Below, piece after piece: positions 44,723 to 56,852 of a stretch of DNA of 64,000 bases. The stretch spans positions 62,001 to 126,000 of the forward strand of contig JADNRY010000040.1 in NCBI GenBank assembly GCA_015501585.1, in the 5' to 3' direction. Below the pieces are notes generated by a model. The model did no database searches and was not told where the DNA came from. It worked only from the letters and a program-made list of their open reading frames with translations. Numbering within the stretch: the first letter of the stretch is position 1; each line of letters begins with the position of its first letter. A program made the position numbers and the translations under genes. Origin of the DNA: Rhodocollybia butyracea (lineage: Eukaryota > Basidiomycota > Agaricomycetes > Agaricales > Omphalotaceae).

Positions 44723-46326
44723 CTAGCTGTCTTCATTGTCCTCACTGTCCTCACTGTCCTCACTGTCCTCACTGCCCTCGCTATCCTCATTGCTCTCTTC
44801 ACTTTCGTCCTCAGAAGTACAGTCTTCAGATTTCCTCGCGTTCTCCATCGCCCTTGACATTCTGAGCGCGCGCGCCCGCATTGTGTCTGTCCAATCATGA
44901 ATGTCCAAGTCCATGTCTACTATGTCCAGCCTACAAGTGAAACGGTGAGGATCACGAGCAATCACGTTCAAAATTCGAATCAAATCTGTGGCGCTGTCGA
45001 GGAATACCATGTCTCGCAACCATCGAGTAAGATTTAACTCTTCCTCGTCAGTGATGTCAGTCATGAGAAAACAAAAGTTGGGGAGCCAGGAACCCTTGAG
45101 AAAATGAGGAGTTCTGACCCACTGAGTCCTATCTTTCGACGAGAGGACGAAAATCAGCATTGAGCAAATATATAGTACAATTGAAACGTACCGAATAAAG
45201 CTATGGTCCGGAGGCTGGGACACATAGAGCCAAATGCAGTGACCATTGTGTGAGCCTGGTAATAACACGAAGCTTTGGCAGAAGCGCGTTTTGTTCGAAC
45301 AGTAGTAAGGTATTCCAGTTGTTGGAGTGAAGGCAAGACAGCTTTCAAGTTTTCAAACAGCGTTTCTGTGGGAAATCGGGCCTATATGCGATAGATCAAA
45401 TTGGGACACCATGAATGCTGAGGAAAAAAGAGATTACCTCGTCATTTTCCCGACAAATATGCAGGACTACCAATTTTGTGATATTAGGAAGCTGGCGGAC
45501 GACACTGCTAAGTAGTGGTCCAGTAAAACCCCTCGTTATCATTCCAACTTCCTCTATTGAATCACCAGCCATGGATCGTAGATGTCCTACCGCATGGTCG
45601 ATGCATAGCTGGTCAAGTAATAGATTTTCAAGAGATGAAAAATTAGCGGCACGCAATGAACCGGCGCCCTGGAGCAAACAAGGAGTAAGCGCTATGTTTC
45701 CGGAGAAATCGATGAGAGCAGGAAAATTAATCGGGGACACAGGTTTATAATCTGAGCTCAGATTCGAAGGAGCTTCTGCGGCCATATATAGATGCGTGAT
45801 GGTAGAAGAGTGATGGAGGAGAAAGTCGGAAAGGGCTGGTGTGAGCGTGAGCTCCGGGATCTCTAGGCAGAGGAGATGTGGGAAGCGGCACGTTTGGAGA
45901 ATAGAGGAATAGATATTCTTCGAGTTGCGGACCGTCAACTTCAGCTTTCGCAAGTTGATTAATCGAGGTAAACCCTGGCTCACAACACGAAAGAATGCCG
46001 ACAAAAGGTCTCCACGACTGAAGTATATCGTTACTAGCATATCGAATTGCGATGGCATGAAAAATAACGTACAAGAAAGAGAGCTCAAAATGCCTGACCG
46101 CCAAAGCTACCGCGTCATTTCGGATGAGAACACGAGTACACTTCAGAAATAACAAAGGGTCCTCAAAGAAAATCATTCGGTATAAGGACTGGACGCCAAA
46201 GTCGCGTATAAACCGTGAAACGCTACAGAGTGCAACCACCGCGGACTGTGAGCAATGTTGGATGATTTGAGCAATTAATTCAGGAGGAAGATTGAGGAAA
46301 TTGGCGCCATGCAAATTCAGAGTCAT
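44723..46326 (-). CDS. F-box/LRR-like protein with acidic tail (complete)
   Basis: Minus-strand exons 46073-46326, 45438-46017, 45192-45381 and 44723-45132 agree in phase (about 477 aa). The F-box lies at residues about 11-50 (NLPPELIAQIIQHCSQSAV, ALCSVSRFIRDFGVQSLYR). Leucine-rich irregular repeats follow (LINLRKLKLTV, FPHLLCLEIPELTL, PNITKLVVLHI, SLQQLEYL). The C-terminus is a run of ESEESNEDSEGSEDSEDSED coded by short GAGGACAGT-type repeats. F-box proteins recruit substrates to Skp1-Cul1 ubiquitin ligases; the target is unknown. The ATG at 46326 is preferred because upstream in-frame starts are non-ATG. A divergent HET-type promoter remnant lies upstream at about 46.68 kb. Confidence 0.7.
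44735..44790. repeat. Coding minisatellite in the F-box acidic tail
   Basis: About five imperfect 9-bp units (CACTGTCCT on the plus strand), coding S/E/D-rich repeats in the last exon. Confidence 0.7.
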
Positions 46327-46828
46327 CACAGCTGTAGGTCTTAATTTGAGTGGCAATGAGTCTTAGCTTGGCTCTTGTAAGTTGTGGTCGTAGTTCAAGA
46401 AGAAAATAGAGGTGATTCTTTCCCACGAAACACGACAGCACGCGTCTCAAACACTCTCTCCTCTGACTCAGTTATAGTTCTAGCCACAAAAGGCTCAAAA
46501 AATCTGGGCAGCCTACTCTAATCACCTGAAGGTACTCGCTATGCATTAAAATTGCGGACCTTGCGCTGAAGTTATCCCTCAGGCGTTTGCAGCTCTCGCT
46601 GAGCTTACAAAATTAACCTACCAATATACCTACTAGGGATATATGGAAATTTGCTGCGGTGTGGTATCTCTAAAATAAGTTTGCACTGCCCGCCTGTGAA
46701 CAAACTTATAAAATCTGCTTAAGGTCATCGTTGATGAATCGATGGCATCTTAGCAGGAAAACCTGATAAATAGGTTCGGGCCCACCTTTTGTGTTATATG
46801 CGTTGCGATATTACTTGAGGGTTCTTTC
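46327..46828. promoter_or_regulatory. F-box promoter plus remnant HET promoter
   Basis: The F-box side (TTCAAGAAGAAA, TTTCCCACGAAACACGACAG) recurs at about 61.02-61.08 kb and in part at 53.16 kb. The part at about 46679-46740 (TGCACTGCCCGCCTGTGAA, ACTTATAAAATCTGC, AATCGATGG) matches the promoters of both HET genes at 53925 and 61935, including the TATA-like TTATAAA. No HET coding sequence follows here. Confidence 0.6.
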
Positions 46829-49800
46829 ATGACTGTCTCTCTAACGCCAGAAGAAGTAACCAGATATCTGGATGATAGGACATTGGCATCGGTATTTCAC
46901 ATTACTGTTTTCCTCTCCAGGCCTGCTGGTTAACGTCGTCTTTGTGTCTCTTCGTGTTTCTAGTGTTTTCTTGGTGTGTATCTTCCATTACTATCCTCAT
47001 ACTCATACTCAAAAATCAAAGCAGTATCAAGCGCCATGGTTTTCTTGTACGACTGGATGCTCATGCTTCCGGTGGAGTTGGATGTTGTCTGGTCCAAGAA
47101 GCTACGACCTCTGGATATACTCTACATCATCCAACGATACATGCCGTTTGTCGACACGATTGGCATTCTATTTGTAGGAAAGGATGATGTGTGGATTGCT
47201 TGATAATATCTGATACTAGCAGTGGGCCATCGCTGTCGCGTGGCAGTTACTCGGGCCAAAGTGGAAGGTAAGATATACAAGTAATGTAGTCTCCCGTAGG
47301 CAGACTCTAAAACCTCGTCGAGGTATAGTAATGGACAATAGATAGATAGATAAAATTTTTTCTTCAAGTCGACAGAATCATATTTATTCTGGAGATAACT
47401 CTCTTTCGCGGTCATGTTCTTGAAAGTTGACGTTCATCTCACTGTCTGGTGTCGCAACCACCGCAATCCATTGGATGCCAAATGAGATTTTTTCTATATC
47501 ATACACAAATAAGAGCTAACAATCCTCTTGGAAGTTCCGCAAGTTTTTTTGTTGACTCTGAAACCCATGGCAGCACTAGTCTTTTGTTCTCTTTGTCCAT
47601 GTCATCTGGCTACAGCAAAAATCTCGTCGCTGACATGTTCAGCATACCATCTGTGCATAATATGTATACGGTAATGTGTTTTTCTTTTGTTTATCCTGCC
47701 GTGCATTGACAACTGTACTTCCCAGGCGCACTCCGCGCGCGCCGCTGTAATATGACTCTGAGCTTTGCTTCCCTGCGCTAGCGCACCCGGGGAGGAGCTA
47801 CTCTTCTTTCGAGTTTGAGGTGGTAAGGATGGCCATATGGTCCAGCCAGTGCTCCTGATGCTGGACGAGAAGGAACGAAGGATGCATGTGGACAAAGTGA
47901 GTAAACAATGTTTATTCACCGACATCTTGGGTTTCAATCTCATCAATCCAAGGAAACAATGATACCTGATACCTGAAACTCTCCAAGAAAAATCGGGATA
48001 AATCCATACATTCTGCAACCGCTTCCAGCAAGGTAATATCTATGCTCTTGAGTCCTCAAGCATGTCAGGACAGCCTCTAAAACATAGGATTTGCGAGGAT
48101 ACCGAGCCATCTACTACATCTCTCAGTACACCTTCACAACGCCACAGCCAAACACACCTTCTTCGTTTGCCAGACATCTGTCACTACTTCTTTGCAATTG
48201 TTGATGGATGCTCAGGTGGGTTTTTGCTCATAAGTAGTGCAACTTGACCTATACTAAATTTTGCTCTCATTGATTTTCGATGATCTTTCGCCTATCGAAT
48301 TCGTTACCACGCACGTCAACACCATTCTATACTACCTAAGCAGCAGTCAACTCTCCCCACACGCGTGCACTGACATAACGCGCTACGGAAGCTGCTACGG
48401 AGTGTCGAACGTTCAACGCAGAACAGGACATGGGGAACAGATTTTTTTTTCCTGCTTGATATTGAGCAAAGTACAAACATAAATAGTAAGACGATAGCTT
48501 TCACTTCGATATGCTGCATTCGTTCGGATTTGTTGCTAAGCTGTGTAAACACCTACGTCACCTACGTTTAATTTGCATTAATGCCCCACAATCAACGGAA
48601 GTAATTACCTTAACAGGATTAAGGTACGCTTTTTCCAGGACTAGAAACTCGGCAATAAATTGCCCTCGTAAACTGAACGTTACTTACAGCGAACTTTACG
48701 GAACCAATAGAACCAAAAACGTGTCGTATCTTGTTTACCATCAGTGGATGCAAGTGTTGGGCTTACTTCTTATGTGCCCGTTGTCTGATGTGTTCTTGAT
48801 GTGTTTCACCTTGAGTAGGGATGTATATTATAGGGATAGTCCTAACAGAAGGTAGTTGTCGAATTGATTCTCGTGTCCTTGTTTTACTAGATACTTATGT
48901 GAAGCTATAGTTATCTTAGCGATGCGCACCTGGGCACTTTGGGAGAAAGATATTAGACTAACCGTTGGCCTCCCAATATTCTTCGTGGGATGCTGGGTGC
49001 CCTGTTTATACACCATGCATCTCTTCCTCAGTTCACAGACATGTAGGTTGCGCCTATGATGCGGACTACTTGTATGTTTATCCATTACCCCCTTCCTAGA
49101 TATCCCTTCTCCCGTCCCGCAGGTTGGTTGTGTGATAGTGGCCGCTGAATCAACGTTTTTCTTGGTTTGGGTGATCTTGATGGTTTATGAAGCAGGTAAG
49201 TTGATGTATGTCTGACTTTGGGTTCAGTATTAATGAATGATTTTTTTTCCTTTCCAGTGATCCTGACCCTGATGTTGATCCCTGGCCTCTCTTATCGTGT
49301 GTTATTTTTCTCGCTCTTGGCCGTGGCTTTGTTCTCAGCCCCAGCCCTGTATATACTTAGTCTGTTCAGGAAACTGGTCAGCATTGACCACTGTAGTATA
49401 TAGAGACGGTAAGGCCTACCTATCTTAATTATGATTCTACTAAGATTTATAGGTATCACTTACTACCTTTTTCTTTTCGGTGAATATCTACAGTTGTAAC
49501 TACTCTTTCCAGTGTGATACTTACCATTCCATCCACGTCAGGCCTGTCAGTAGCAAATTTGCTCACTGTTCTACTACTGCGAGTGAGTGCTTGCATCCTG
49601 AACTTGTCACGTCAGCTCATCTGGCACAGCATGATCTCGAGATCCTTTTCCTTCTGCATCAGCAAATGATGCACACCGTGCTGACCAGCAGAGTCGTCCT
49701 CCATATACAATGGCAGTTGCACAAACCACCAACCATCTCCTTAAGGGATCCAGAACTCCTAGGGCAAAGAGTCCCGCTATTCCATTGGACCCCAGAACAA

Positions 49801-49830
49801 GTATGAGTAGTAGGAGTTCGGATTTTTCCT
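46829..49830 (+). pseudogene. DUF6533 family membrane protein, split by about 1.6 kb
   Basis: 5' part (46829-47205): MTVSLTPEEVTRYLDD and, after an intron, MVFLYDWMLMLPVELDVVWS and RYMPFVDTIGILF, the DUF6533 signature. 3' part (about 48891-49830): LAMRTWALWEKDIRLTVGLP with FFVGCWVP, a VIVAAESTFFLVWVILMVYEA helix, VILTLMLIPG, VVYRDGITYYLFLF, and MHTVLTSRVVLHIQ, in the usual order with short introns between. These are seven-helix-type integral membrane proteins of Agaricomycetes with no known function. The two parts are separated by unrelated DNA, and the middle (normally about the third helix) is missing, so this gene is probably dead. Confidence 0.65.
47206..48890. other. DNA separating the two halves of the DUF6533 gene
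   Basis: Contains GC-rich palindromic-looking parts (GCGCACTCCGCGCGCGCC near 47726) and only short frames. A minus-strand frame at 47602-48018 has no recognised domain. No terminal repeats or target duplication could be fixed at its edges, so insertion is inferred from the broken gene only. Confidence 0.4.
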
Positions 49831-49919
49831 TCTTTGATCTTATTATTCTGGCTCAAGAATCTAGTGTATCAAACATATATGATAGATTCAGTAGCTACTT
49901 ATGAAGTATGACCCTCAGT

Positions 49920-51110
49920 TATTACCCATCGGAGATTGGAGTGCTCCTCTCATTTGTATTGCAAGCAGGAGCGGTCAGCTTCAAAAACATGATTGGCGAG
50001 GCTTAACTATTGATGGACTTCTGCCACCGCATGACATTGACTCATAGATGATTGCTCATACATAAGGCAATGGCCATACCATCGATGTGAATCCTTGCTG
50101 GAGCATTCAGATTCCGCACGAATGAAAACATGTTCAATATGACACTATATCTCTACCGCTGAGTAGCGAGCGACCTCCACCGTGGACACCTGTATCATAG
50201 ACGTGACCAACATCATCGGACACATCACTGACAACGTCGACCCTCAAATCATGAGAATCCTTCAGGACTCGCAGACAACCCTCCCCGGTGTGACACCTTC
50301 TCCTTCTCCTGTTTCCCAGGCAGAGAATGAAGAATTTAGGGATGTCTATAACACCCTCAGCGGTAGGCTCATGGATGTCCAAACATCCATCTAAACCAAT
50401 ATCTCTTCCCTCCAAGTGGGCTTAAGTGAGCTACGGGACTACATCATTAGCCTTCCTGACCAAATTGCCCCTGCTACCACCAATAACAGTAATACGTCCG
50501 TGACTCCCAACTCTATGGGAACATTGGGCAACTGGCCTGCTCCGGCTCGATGGCTCGAGGCTCTGAGCATGTTCAACCTAACCCTTTCCCTGCATCTGCG
50601 CAGGGGATCGCTAGTACCTCAGAGAAGCGCAGACTCCATGAGCCTACCTACCCCATCACCAAAAACCTAACCTCACTGCCGACACCACTGATGTTCTGTT
50701 CAAAGGTCTGCAACCCTCAGAGACTCCTGGAAACACCACCAAGATGATCTTTGCATCAATAGGCAGCAACATCCACCTTGGGATGCTCTATGCGGCATAT
50801 TGGGTTTCAGGAACCAACCCCGCCCACATTGTTCTCCGCTTCAGAAACTTTGCCAACTCAGCCTACTTCATTTGGTACATCGACAGCCGATGCCCAGCTG
50901 TACTATCCGGTATGAAAGCTACTCCTAATGCAAGGCCTCCCTAAGACTCCATCACCTTTGACTCCATGGTCAACAACAAGAAAGATTGTAACTCTAACAT
51001 TGCATCCCTGTGCATCCCAGGACTCAGCGCTGGCTTCCCTACTAACAACAATGGCGCTGGCACGAGTGGATGGTGAGATCCACCCCAGACTAGCACCTAC
51101 TACATGACCT
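49920..51110 (+). pseudogene. Decayed coding sequence, possibly a retroelement gag-like frame
   Basis: From about 50182 the plus strand reads almost continuously as protein with single in-frame stops and shifts: ITDNVDPQIMRILQDSQTT, an in-frame stop, then LQVGLSELRDYIISLPDQI, a P/S/N-rich linker, WLEALSMFN, and later RFRNFANSAYFIWYIDSR. A coiled N-terminus followed by a compact helical part would suit a gag protein, but no zinc knuckle, protease or polymerase follows. Low confidence. Confidence 0.3.
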
Positions 51111-53150
51111 ACTAACTACTTGAAGTGATAACCGTTTTTATATTCTAATGTACAGTATTCCTTCAAATACTTTTAATGGACCATTGGACTCTTTGTGTTC
51201 CTCCTCCGTACCTATGTGATATGCTAATCTAGTCTCTTCAGGATGACTCTTGTGTTCACCTTGATCCAATCTATTTCAGCGGTCAGGAAAAAAAGTAATC
51301 TCGGCCAATCCTCCTACGTCACTAAGCGGACTGAGCTTCCAAAGCTCGATGAACATTGTTATTGGCGCTATCCTGGGCTTTCTCCTCCTTATCTAGGGTT
51401 CAGAATCAGTTGATCATGTAACAGAGAAGCTTAACACAATAGTAGCATTCAACCCAAATAATTGCTTGTGGGGATATTCACATTGGATTAGGGCATTGTA
51501 ACGTGTCGGGATATTGGTTTCCGTTTACTAGCCTATTACATGTATATTAATCATATATAACTTGCAGAAAACGACGCGACTTGGAAGCTTGGCACGACAC
51601 GTCTGAGGCTAACAGGCGCTCACCCGGGGTTGGGGCATGGCAGCTGAGTTTTGGGTCTTTGGATCCAAATCCCAATCTGGGCCAGATGGCAACAAGCTCA
51701 CGCGCACGGCTCGATGTATCATATACAGGCTTCACCGCTTGACTCCCTCTTTGGGGTTTGCCTTGGGTTTTCCACCAACATACGGCAAAGGTTGGGCAAA
51801 AGGCCATCGTCTGTGTCACAGGTCATGTGAAGGGTACTTGGGGTCTTGGGTCCGGCAGCATTTCGGATCAGGCCAAAACGTCGGCTAACGAAGCTGACCG
51901 TTCCTGCGCTTTACACATTTGTGTGCCTGTGAACTTTGTGCTGATTTCTAATTCATATACACTTCAGATGACAGAATCTGCTGAATGACTCCAACTCGGA
52001 TCGCATCCTGCCAATTGCAAGTTCTCCCTCTGTATATATTTACACTGCGACGCAAGTTCAATGTTTTGTCTGGATGTAAAATTTATTACTCCGATGGAAC
52101 TGAGGATGCTCACCGATACTGATAGCACTTCCGCTTTCTTGAACTAACACAAACACATCCACATCCACATCCACATAGTCAAAACTCCCACTCAATTATG
52201 CCTATACCCTACGCTTTCAACCTTCCACCCCCAGACTACCTCCCCACTCTCCCATATCCCCCCGCTTTGGTTCCCTCCAACGCCTCGAAGTTCAAGTTGG
52301 CTATCCGACTGCTCAACGTGCACGCTTTGCGGAAATCAGATACTAGTAGTACCATGACGATTCCGATTACCGGACTCAGTTCCTGTTAGAGTTCTGGTCC
52401 GGTTGTATGGCTGAGTTGGATATTGCACCAAAACTCTAACAGTTCCAATCCTAGTCCAAGTCCAAGTCCTGGTCCAGCTGGTAGTAGTTACCATAGCCAT
52501 AGTCCCAAGTCCCAGTCGTAGTCGTAGTACCAGCCCCAGGTCCGGTTCCTTATTACCTCTCTACCCTCCTCCCCAAACTCCAACGCCTTGTGGCTCACCC
52601 AAATCCTCAACCTCCTCCTCATGCCATCCTCCCCCCAACTCCAACGCCTCATGGCTCACCCAGATCCCCAACCTCCACTCAGACTCGGCCCGCCTTCGTC
52701 CCAACATACACCACCTCCACCCCGCGTGCGATCCCCTGTTCAAGGCAGACTTCAACAACCTGGGGAAGAATACAAAGTCGTTGTATTGTTGGCATGTCGC
52801 TGCTGATGCGGATTGCAAGTCGGATTTGATGTCGGGTTTGCTTGTGGATTCGGATACAGTGGATTTGGATTTAAATGTGAATATGAATTCTGGATACGCC
52901 TTCTCGGCGGTCACAGGCGCTACAACGTACGGATTGATGTGGGTATGGGCATGGGTCATGGGCGGAGATATGGACACACTGGAGCATCGTGCGTCATTGA
53001 GGCAATTGAAGACTAAGTGGAGGGGAGGGATGGGGTGGTTCTTGAGGCCTTGAGGGAAGGGGTTTATGTGAGGATATATGATAAGGGTGCGGTATGATTG
53101 CTGCTGCTGCTGGTGACTGTTGTCGCGTGACTGGATTTGAGATGAGGAGT
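51111..53150. other. Intergenic with short repeats
   Basis: Holds a third copy of the right end of the 31-kb element (about 51286-51330: CTCGGCCAATCC...CGTCACTAA). A 40-codon proline-rich frame starts at 52198, and an AGTCC-type simple repeat lies at about 52445-52530. A direct repeat of about 46 bp (CCAACTCCAACGCCT...GGCTCACCCA) is at 52571 and 52632. No recognised gene. Confidence 0.4.
52571..52677. repeat. Two-copy tandem repeat of about 46 bp
   Basis: CCAACTCCAACGCCT and GGCTCACCCAGATCC-type sequence occurs twice, 61 bp apart, with few changes. Confidence 0.6.
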
Positions 53151-54080
53151 CCAGGTGTCAGGTAATTCTTTCCCACAAAACATGATAGGGCATGCATCTC
53201 AAACACGTCTAAAGTATATTGAGATACATTAAGAAACAAATTGAATGACATCCCACAATCAAGTATCTGACCCAGGTTCGACGTCGACGCGTTCAAGAGA
53301 ACCTACGTCGTTGTTTTTCTTACTGAGATGCAAGCTTCGGAGGCGTGAATATTGGAAGCCTCAAGGACAGATCAACCTTGGAGCGGTTTCGCTCCCACTT
53401 TCACTTGCTGCGGTTATAGCATGTATAGGATCTATGATCATGTAAGTAGTAGTAGTAGTTCTGTTTCGACATTCTGAACTCGAGTTGGAATGGCTGTAGA
53501 GTGAATTGTGTACCGAGCAGTCAATGGGCACATATGTCTTTGCCAAGTTCGGGCACTATGTTTGAGGAGAAATTGAGGTAAGGACGGTCGACTCTCGGGA
53601 TGGGAGGAATCTTACGAGGGAAAGAACAATCGAGGTATTTACTCTGCATACTGAACTCTTCTCTGAAAGTATGAGCTGAGTCTCTTTATCGCTCATGTAT
53701 GTTCGGTTATTGTGGATCTTTAGGCTTGCAGGCAACCTTCGAGGCTCGTGAGCGGGGCAAGCCTGGGTAAAGCTTAAACAACAAGGTGCGCATACTTACA
53801 ACTCCTGGCCATTACCGATTAATCCATCTTATCTCATCTGAATAGGGTAGCATTGTTTGCTGTCATGTTTAGGTGACACCATTTAATAGTTTACTATTGA
53901 TGGTACACTCTACACCATTTGTACTGCCTGCCTATGAGTGAACTTCTAAAGTCTGCCTAGGGGAGACAATCGATGGTACAGCCTTGCTTTTCTCTAGTCC
54001 TAGCCTTTCAGTAAGTTTCAGTGAAGATAACGTCGCCCTCGCTACCAAAACTCATACGTTGTAAAGGTACCACTATCATC
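53151..54080 (+). promoter_or_regulatory. Duplicated F-box/HET intergenic region, F-box gene lost
   Basis: F-box-side block TTCTTTCCCACAAAACATG, then CATCTCAAACACG (53165-53205), as at 46.4 kb. From about 53680 it follows 61690-62085: CTCATGTATGTTCGG, GTGCGCATACTTACAACTC, TGTACTGCCTGCC, and GACAATCGATGGTACAG just before the HET start. Confidence 0.6.
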
Positions 54081-55607
54081 ATGCGACTTATCCGAACCAC
54101 TAGTGAAGAACCGGAGCTTCACAGCTTTCCGGAGGAGCAGATACCGGAATATGCGATCCTCTCGCATGTATGGGAAGAAGAGGAAGTGTCATTTCAACAT
54201 ATGCAGGATTCCATCTGGACCATCCAGCAGAGACTTAAAAGAACAAGAAGAAAGGGTGGTCCAAGATTGTACAAGCGTGCAAGGTGGCGCGCAGCGAGAG
54301 TTATGACTACATTTGGATCGACACCTGCTGCATTGATAAATCTAGCAGTGCCGAGCTCTCCGAGGCCATCAACTCCATGTACAGATACTACAGCGAAGCA
54401 GCCGTTTGCTATGTCTACCTGGCTGATCTGCGGAGTGACCTTCCCAGACGGTCTTTAGTTTCGGTTTCCGCAAGTGCAAATGGTTTACGAGGGGATGGAC
54501 TTTGCAGGAGTTGATAGCGCCTGCGAGAGTTGTGTTCTTCGCAAAAGACTGGGAGAAGTTTGGAACTCGGGCGAGCCTGCAAGGGATTCTCACACATATT
54601 ACCAAGATCCCATCGGAGTTCTGTTGTCACAGGCTTATCCGAGCAACAGCAGTATTGCGGCAAGGATGTCTTGGGCTGCAGGAAGGAGGACAACACGCAT
54701 AGAAGACAGAGCGTACTCGCTGATGGGCCTTTTTTGGTGTTTACATGCCGCCAATCTATGGCAAAGGAGAGCATGCGTTCATCAGGCTACAGGAGGAGAT
54801 TTTTGAAGGTGTCTGATGATCACACAATCTTTGCTTGGAGCCAACTTGAAGAACCACTAGATTACAGTGGGATACTTGCCGCTAGTCCAGATGTATTTGA
54901 AGGAAGTGGCAAGTATAAGCCTTTCGGGTCCGACAGCCAACGGCCATTTTCAATGACCAATATGGGCTTACTAGTCCACTTTCCTCTCTTACCCAGAATA
55001 CCAGTCAAACGCGCGGATCGCGATCCAGAGTTTCTGGCTGTCCTGAATTGCACATCGAAGACGTCGAAGCGTCTGGCCATTTATGTGAGAAGGTCACGTC
55101 ATCAGCACCAGTATGAGAGGGCTCAATCGGACAGGCTTGTTGAAGAATGACGACATACAGGCCAAGTGTGGAAAAATCAAGAGCCTACAGCCTGAGGAAC
55201 TCTTCTTCAAGGCGTGGGATCTTCCTTCCCGTGAACACTTCAGCTCTTACCACAGTTTCTTCGTCTCTCTTTCTGGTGATCAAAAGCTGATTATGCCTGT
55301 TATCTATAATGTAAATGACATCTTCAATGAACCCGTTGATGGCCGCCCCCTCGCCGTCGAAAAAATCACTGATACTGGAGATCATAGCTTGGGAGTTTTT
55401 TGGGTTGACTAGTGTCAGGAAAGTCAATGAATACGCCTTCCTCTTCATACATGACCCGAGCCAACAGATGTTTGTCGTTATGGTTGGGAAAAATTCTGGC
55501 GGCTTTTGGTTGGACCTTCAAGTCTCAGATCCCAAAACAGGGCTCAAACTCGAGCGCATTCGACAGTCTTACGACACCGGCAAGGAACATGGAGATATAC
55601 CGGGGAA

Positions 55608-55970
55608 TGTTGGATAATAAAATAGAACACGATATTACCACTCGGGATAATATATAGCACAACGGCAGAATAAAGTGAAAAGCACAATATATTCCGTTTG
55701 CCCCCTACAGCACTGAGAGAGGGGCAATCGGATGATGTAGCGTATATCTAGCTACTGCTTATATACTGGTAATGGGGGTGATAGGAAATAAGTACGTGTA
55801 AGTACGTGTCAATACTCACCACTGTACACCTATTGAACAGATTTCCTTATCGACACGAAGGTCAGCTTGATATTATCCGAACGAGCGACCAAACCCCAAG
55901 TGTAAAGTGTGAGATAACTATGAGCTTGATCAATCATAACAATGATACTGATATCTTGTGATATCCAACA
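55608..55970. repeat. Terminal repeat (363 bp)
   Basis: Full-length terminal repeat. It includes about 89 bp (near 55815-55903) missing from the other repeat. Confidence 0.8.
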
Positions 55971-56578
55971 CTTCCCCGCAAGCTTGTAGTTAGTCGAACA
56001 AAGAATAAAACAAATGTAAACAATATACCAATCAATCAAATTCTGCATTAACTCCACCCAATAATCTGTGTGCGTGCAACATAGTAGCTAACTTTCAAGC
56101 AAAACACTTTGACGTGGAAAAATGATCTGATGCAATGAATGGTCTTGAAATGATCTGTTCAACTCACGATATGAACAACAATGTATGTCCGTCTGGTAGC
56201 ATGCCTCTGATGCTTGTCCGATGTCCAATGCCTTGTCAAATACACAATTTGACACTAAATTCGCGCTCCAACGCGATGGGTCTGCTCTGATCAAACACAC
56301 AGTTCGATCCCAATAAGTGTTCTCTTGACACTTTAGTTAAACACACAGTTTAACAACAATATTTGATACACAATCAAATGTTGACCCGTGAATGATGGAT
56401 GGACAATGATAGATGATGGTGACGTGGACAGTGTGAGTGAGTGAATAAGTGCACAATGCCGTGTGACTTGAGTAAAGACTCGTATGAGCTTCTGAGTGGC
56501 GATAAGGATGGGACTGTTCCTCAATCCTTCTATAGCACTATGTTTTACTAGCCTGCTAGACTGGCTAGGATCCGATTG

Positions 56579-56852
56579 TGTTGGATAATAAAATAGAACA
56601 CGATATTACCACTCGGGATAATATATAGCACAATGGCAGAATAAAGTGAAAAGCACAATATATTCCGTTTGCCCCTACAGCACTGAGAGAGGGGCAATCG
56701 GATGATGTAGCGTATATCTAGCTACTGCTTATATACTGGTAATGGGGGTGATAGGAAATAAGTACGTGTAAGTACGTGTCAATAATGAGTGTGAGATAAC
56801 TATGAGCTTGATCAATCATAACAATGATACTGATATCTTGTGATATCCAACA
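56579..56852. repeat. Terminal repeat (274 bp, internal deletion)
   Basis: Matches the first repeat with two small differences, but lacks about 89 bp after CGTGTCAATA. Confidence 0.8.

Larger units (their letters stand above)
55608..56852 (-). mobile_element. TRIM-like LTR retroelement (no coding capacity)
   Basis: Terminal direct repeats are 55608-55970 and 56579-56852. Each begins TGTTGGATA and ends TATCCAACA. A 5-bp target duplication GGGAA lies at 55603-55607 and 56853-56857. The internal 608 bp has no frame of note. Purine-rich TGCGGGGAAG on the minus strand directly abuts the repeat at 55970, like a polypurine tract, so the element is read on the minus strand. The two repeats are almost identical, so the insertion is young. 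Confidence 0.85.

Noticed and set aside
55608..56852. Tandem duplication of HET gene DNA rather than a retroelement
   Set aside because: Inverted TGTTGG/CCAACA ends, a 5-bp target duplication, and a purine tract next to one repeat fit a retroelement, and the repeat has no similarity to HET coding DNA.
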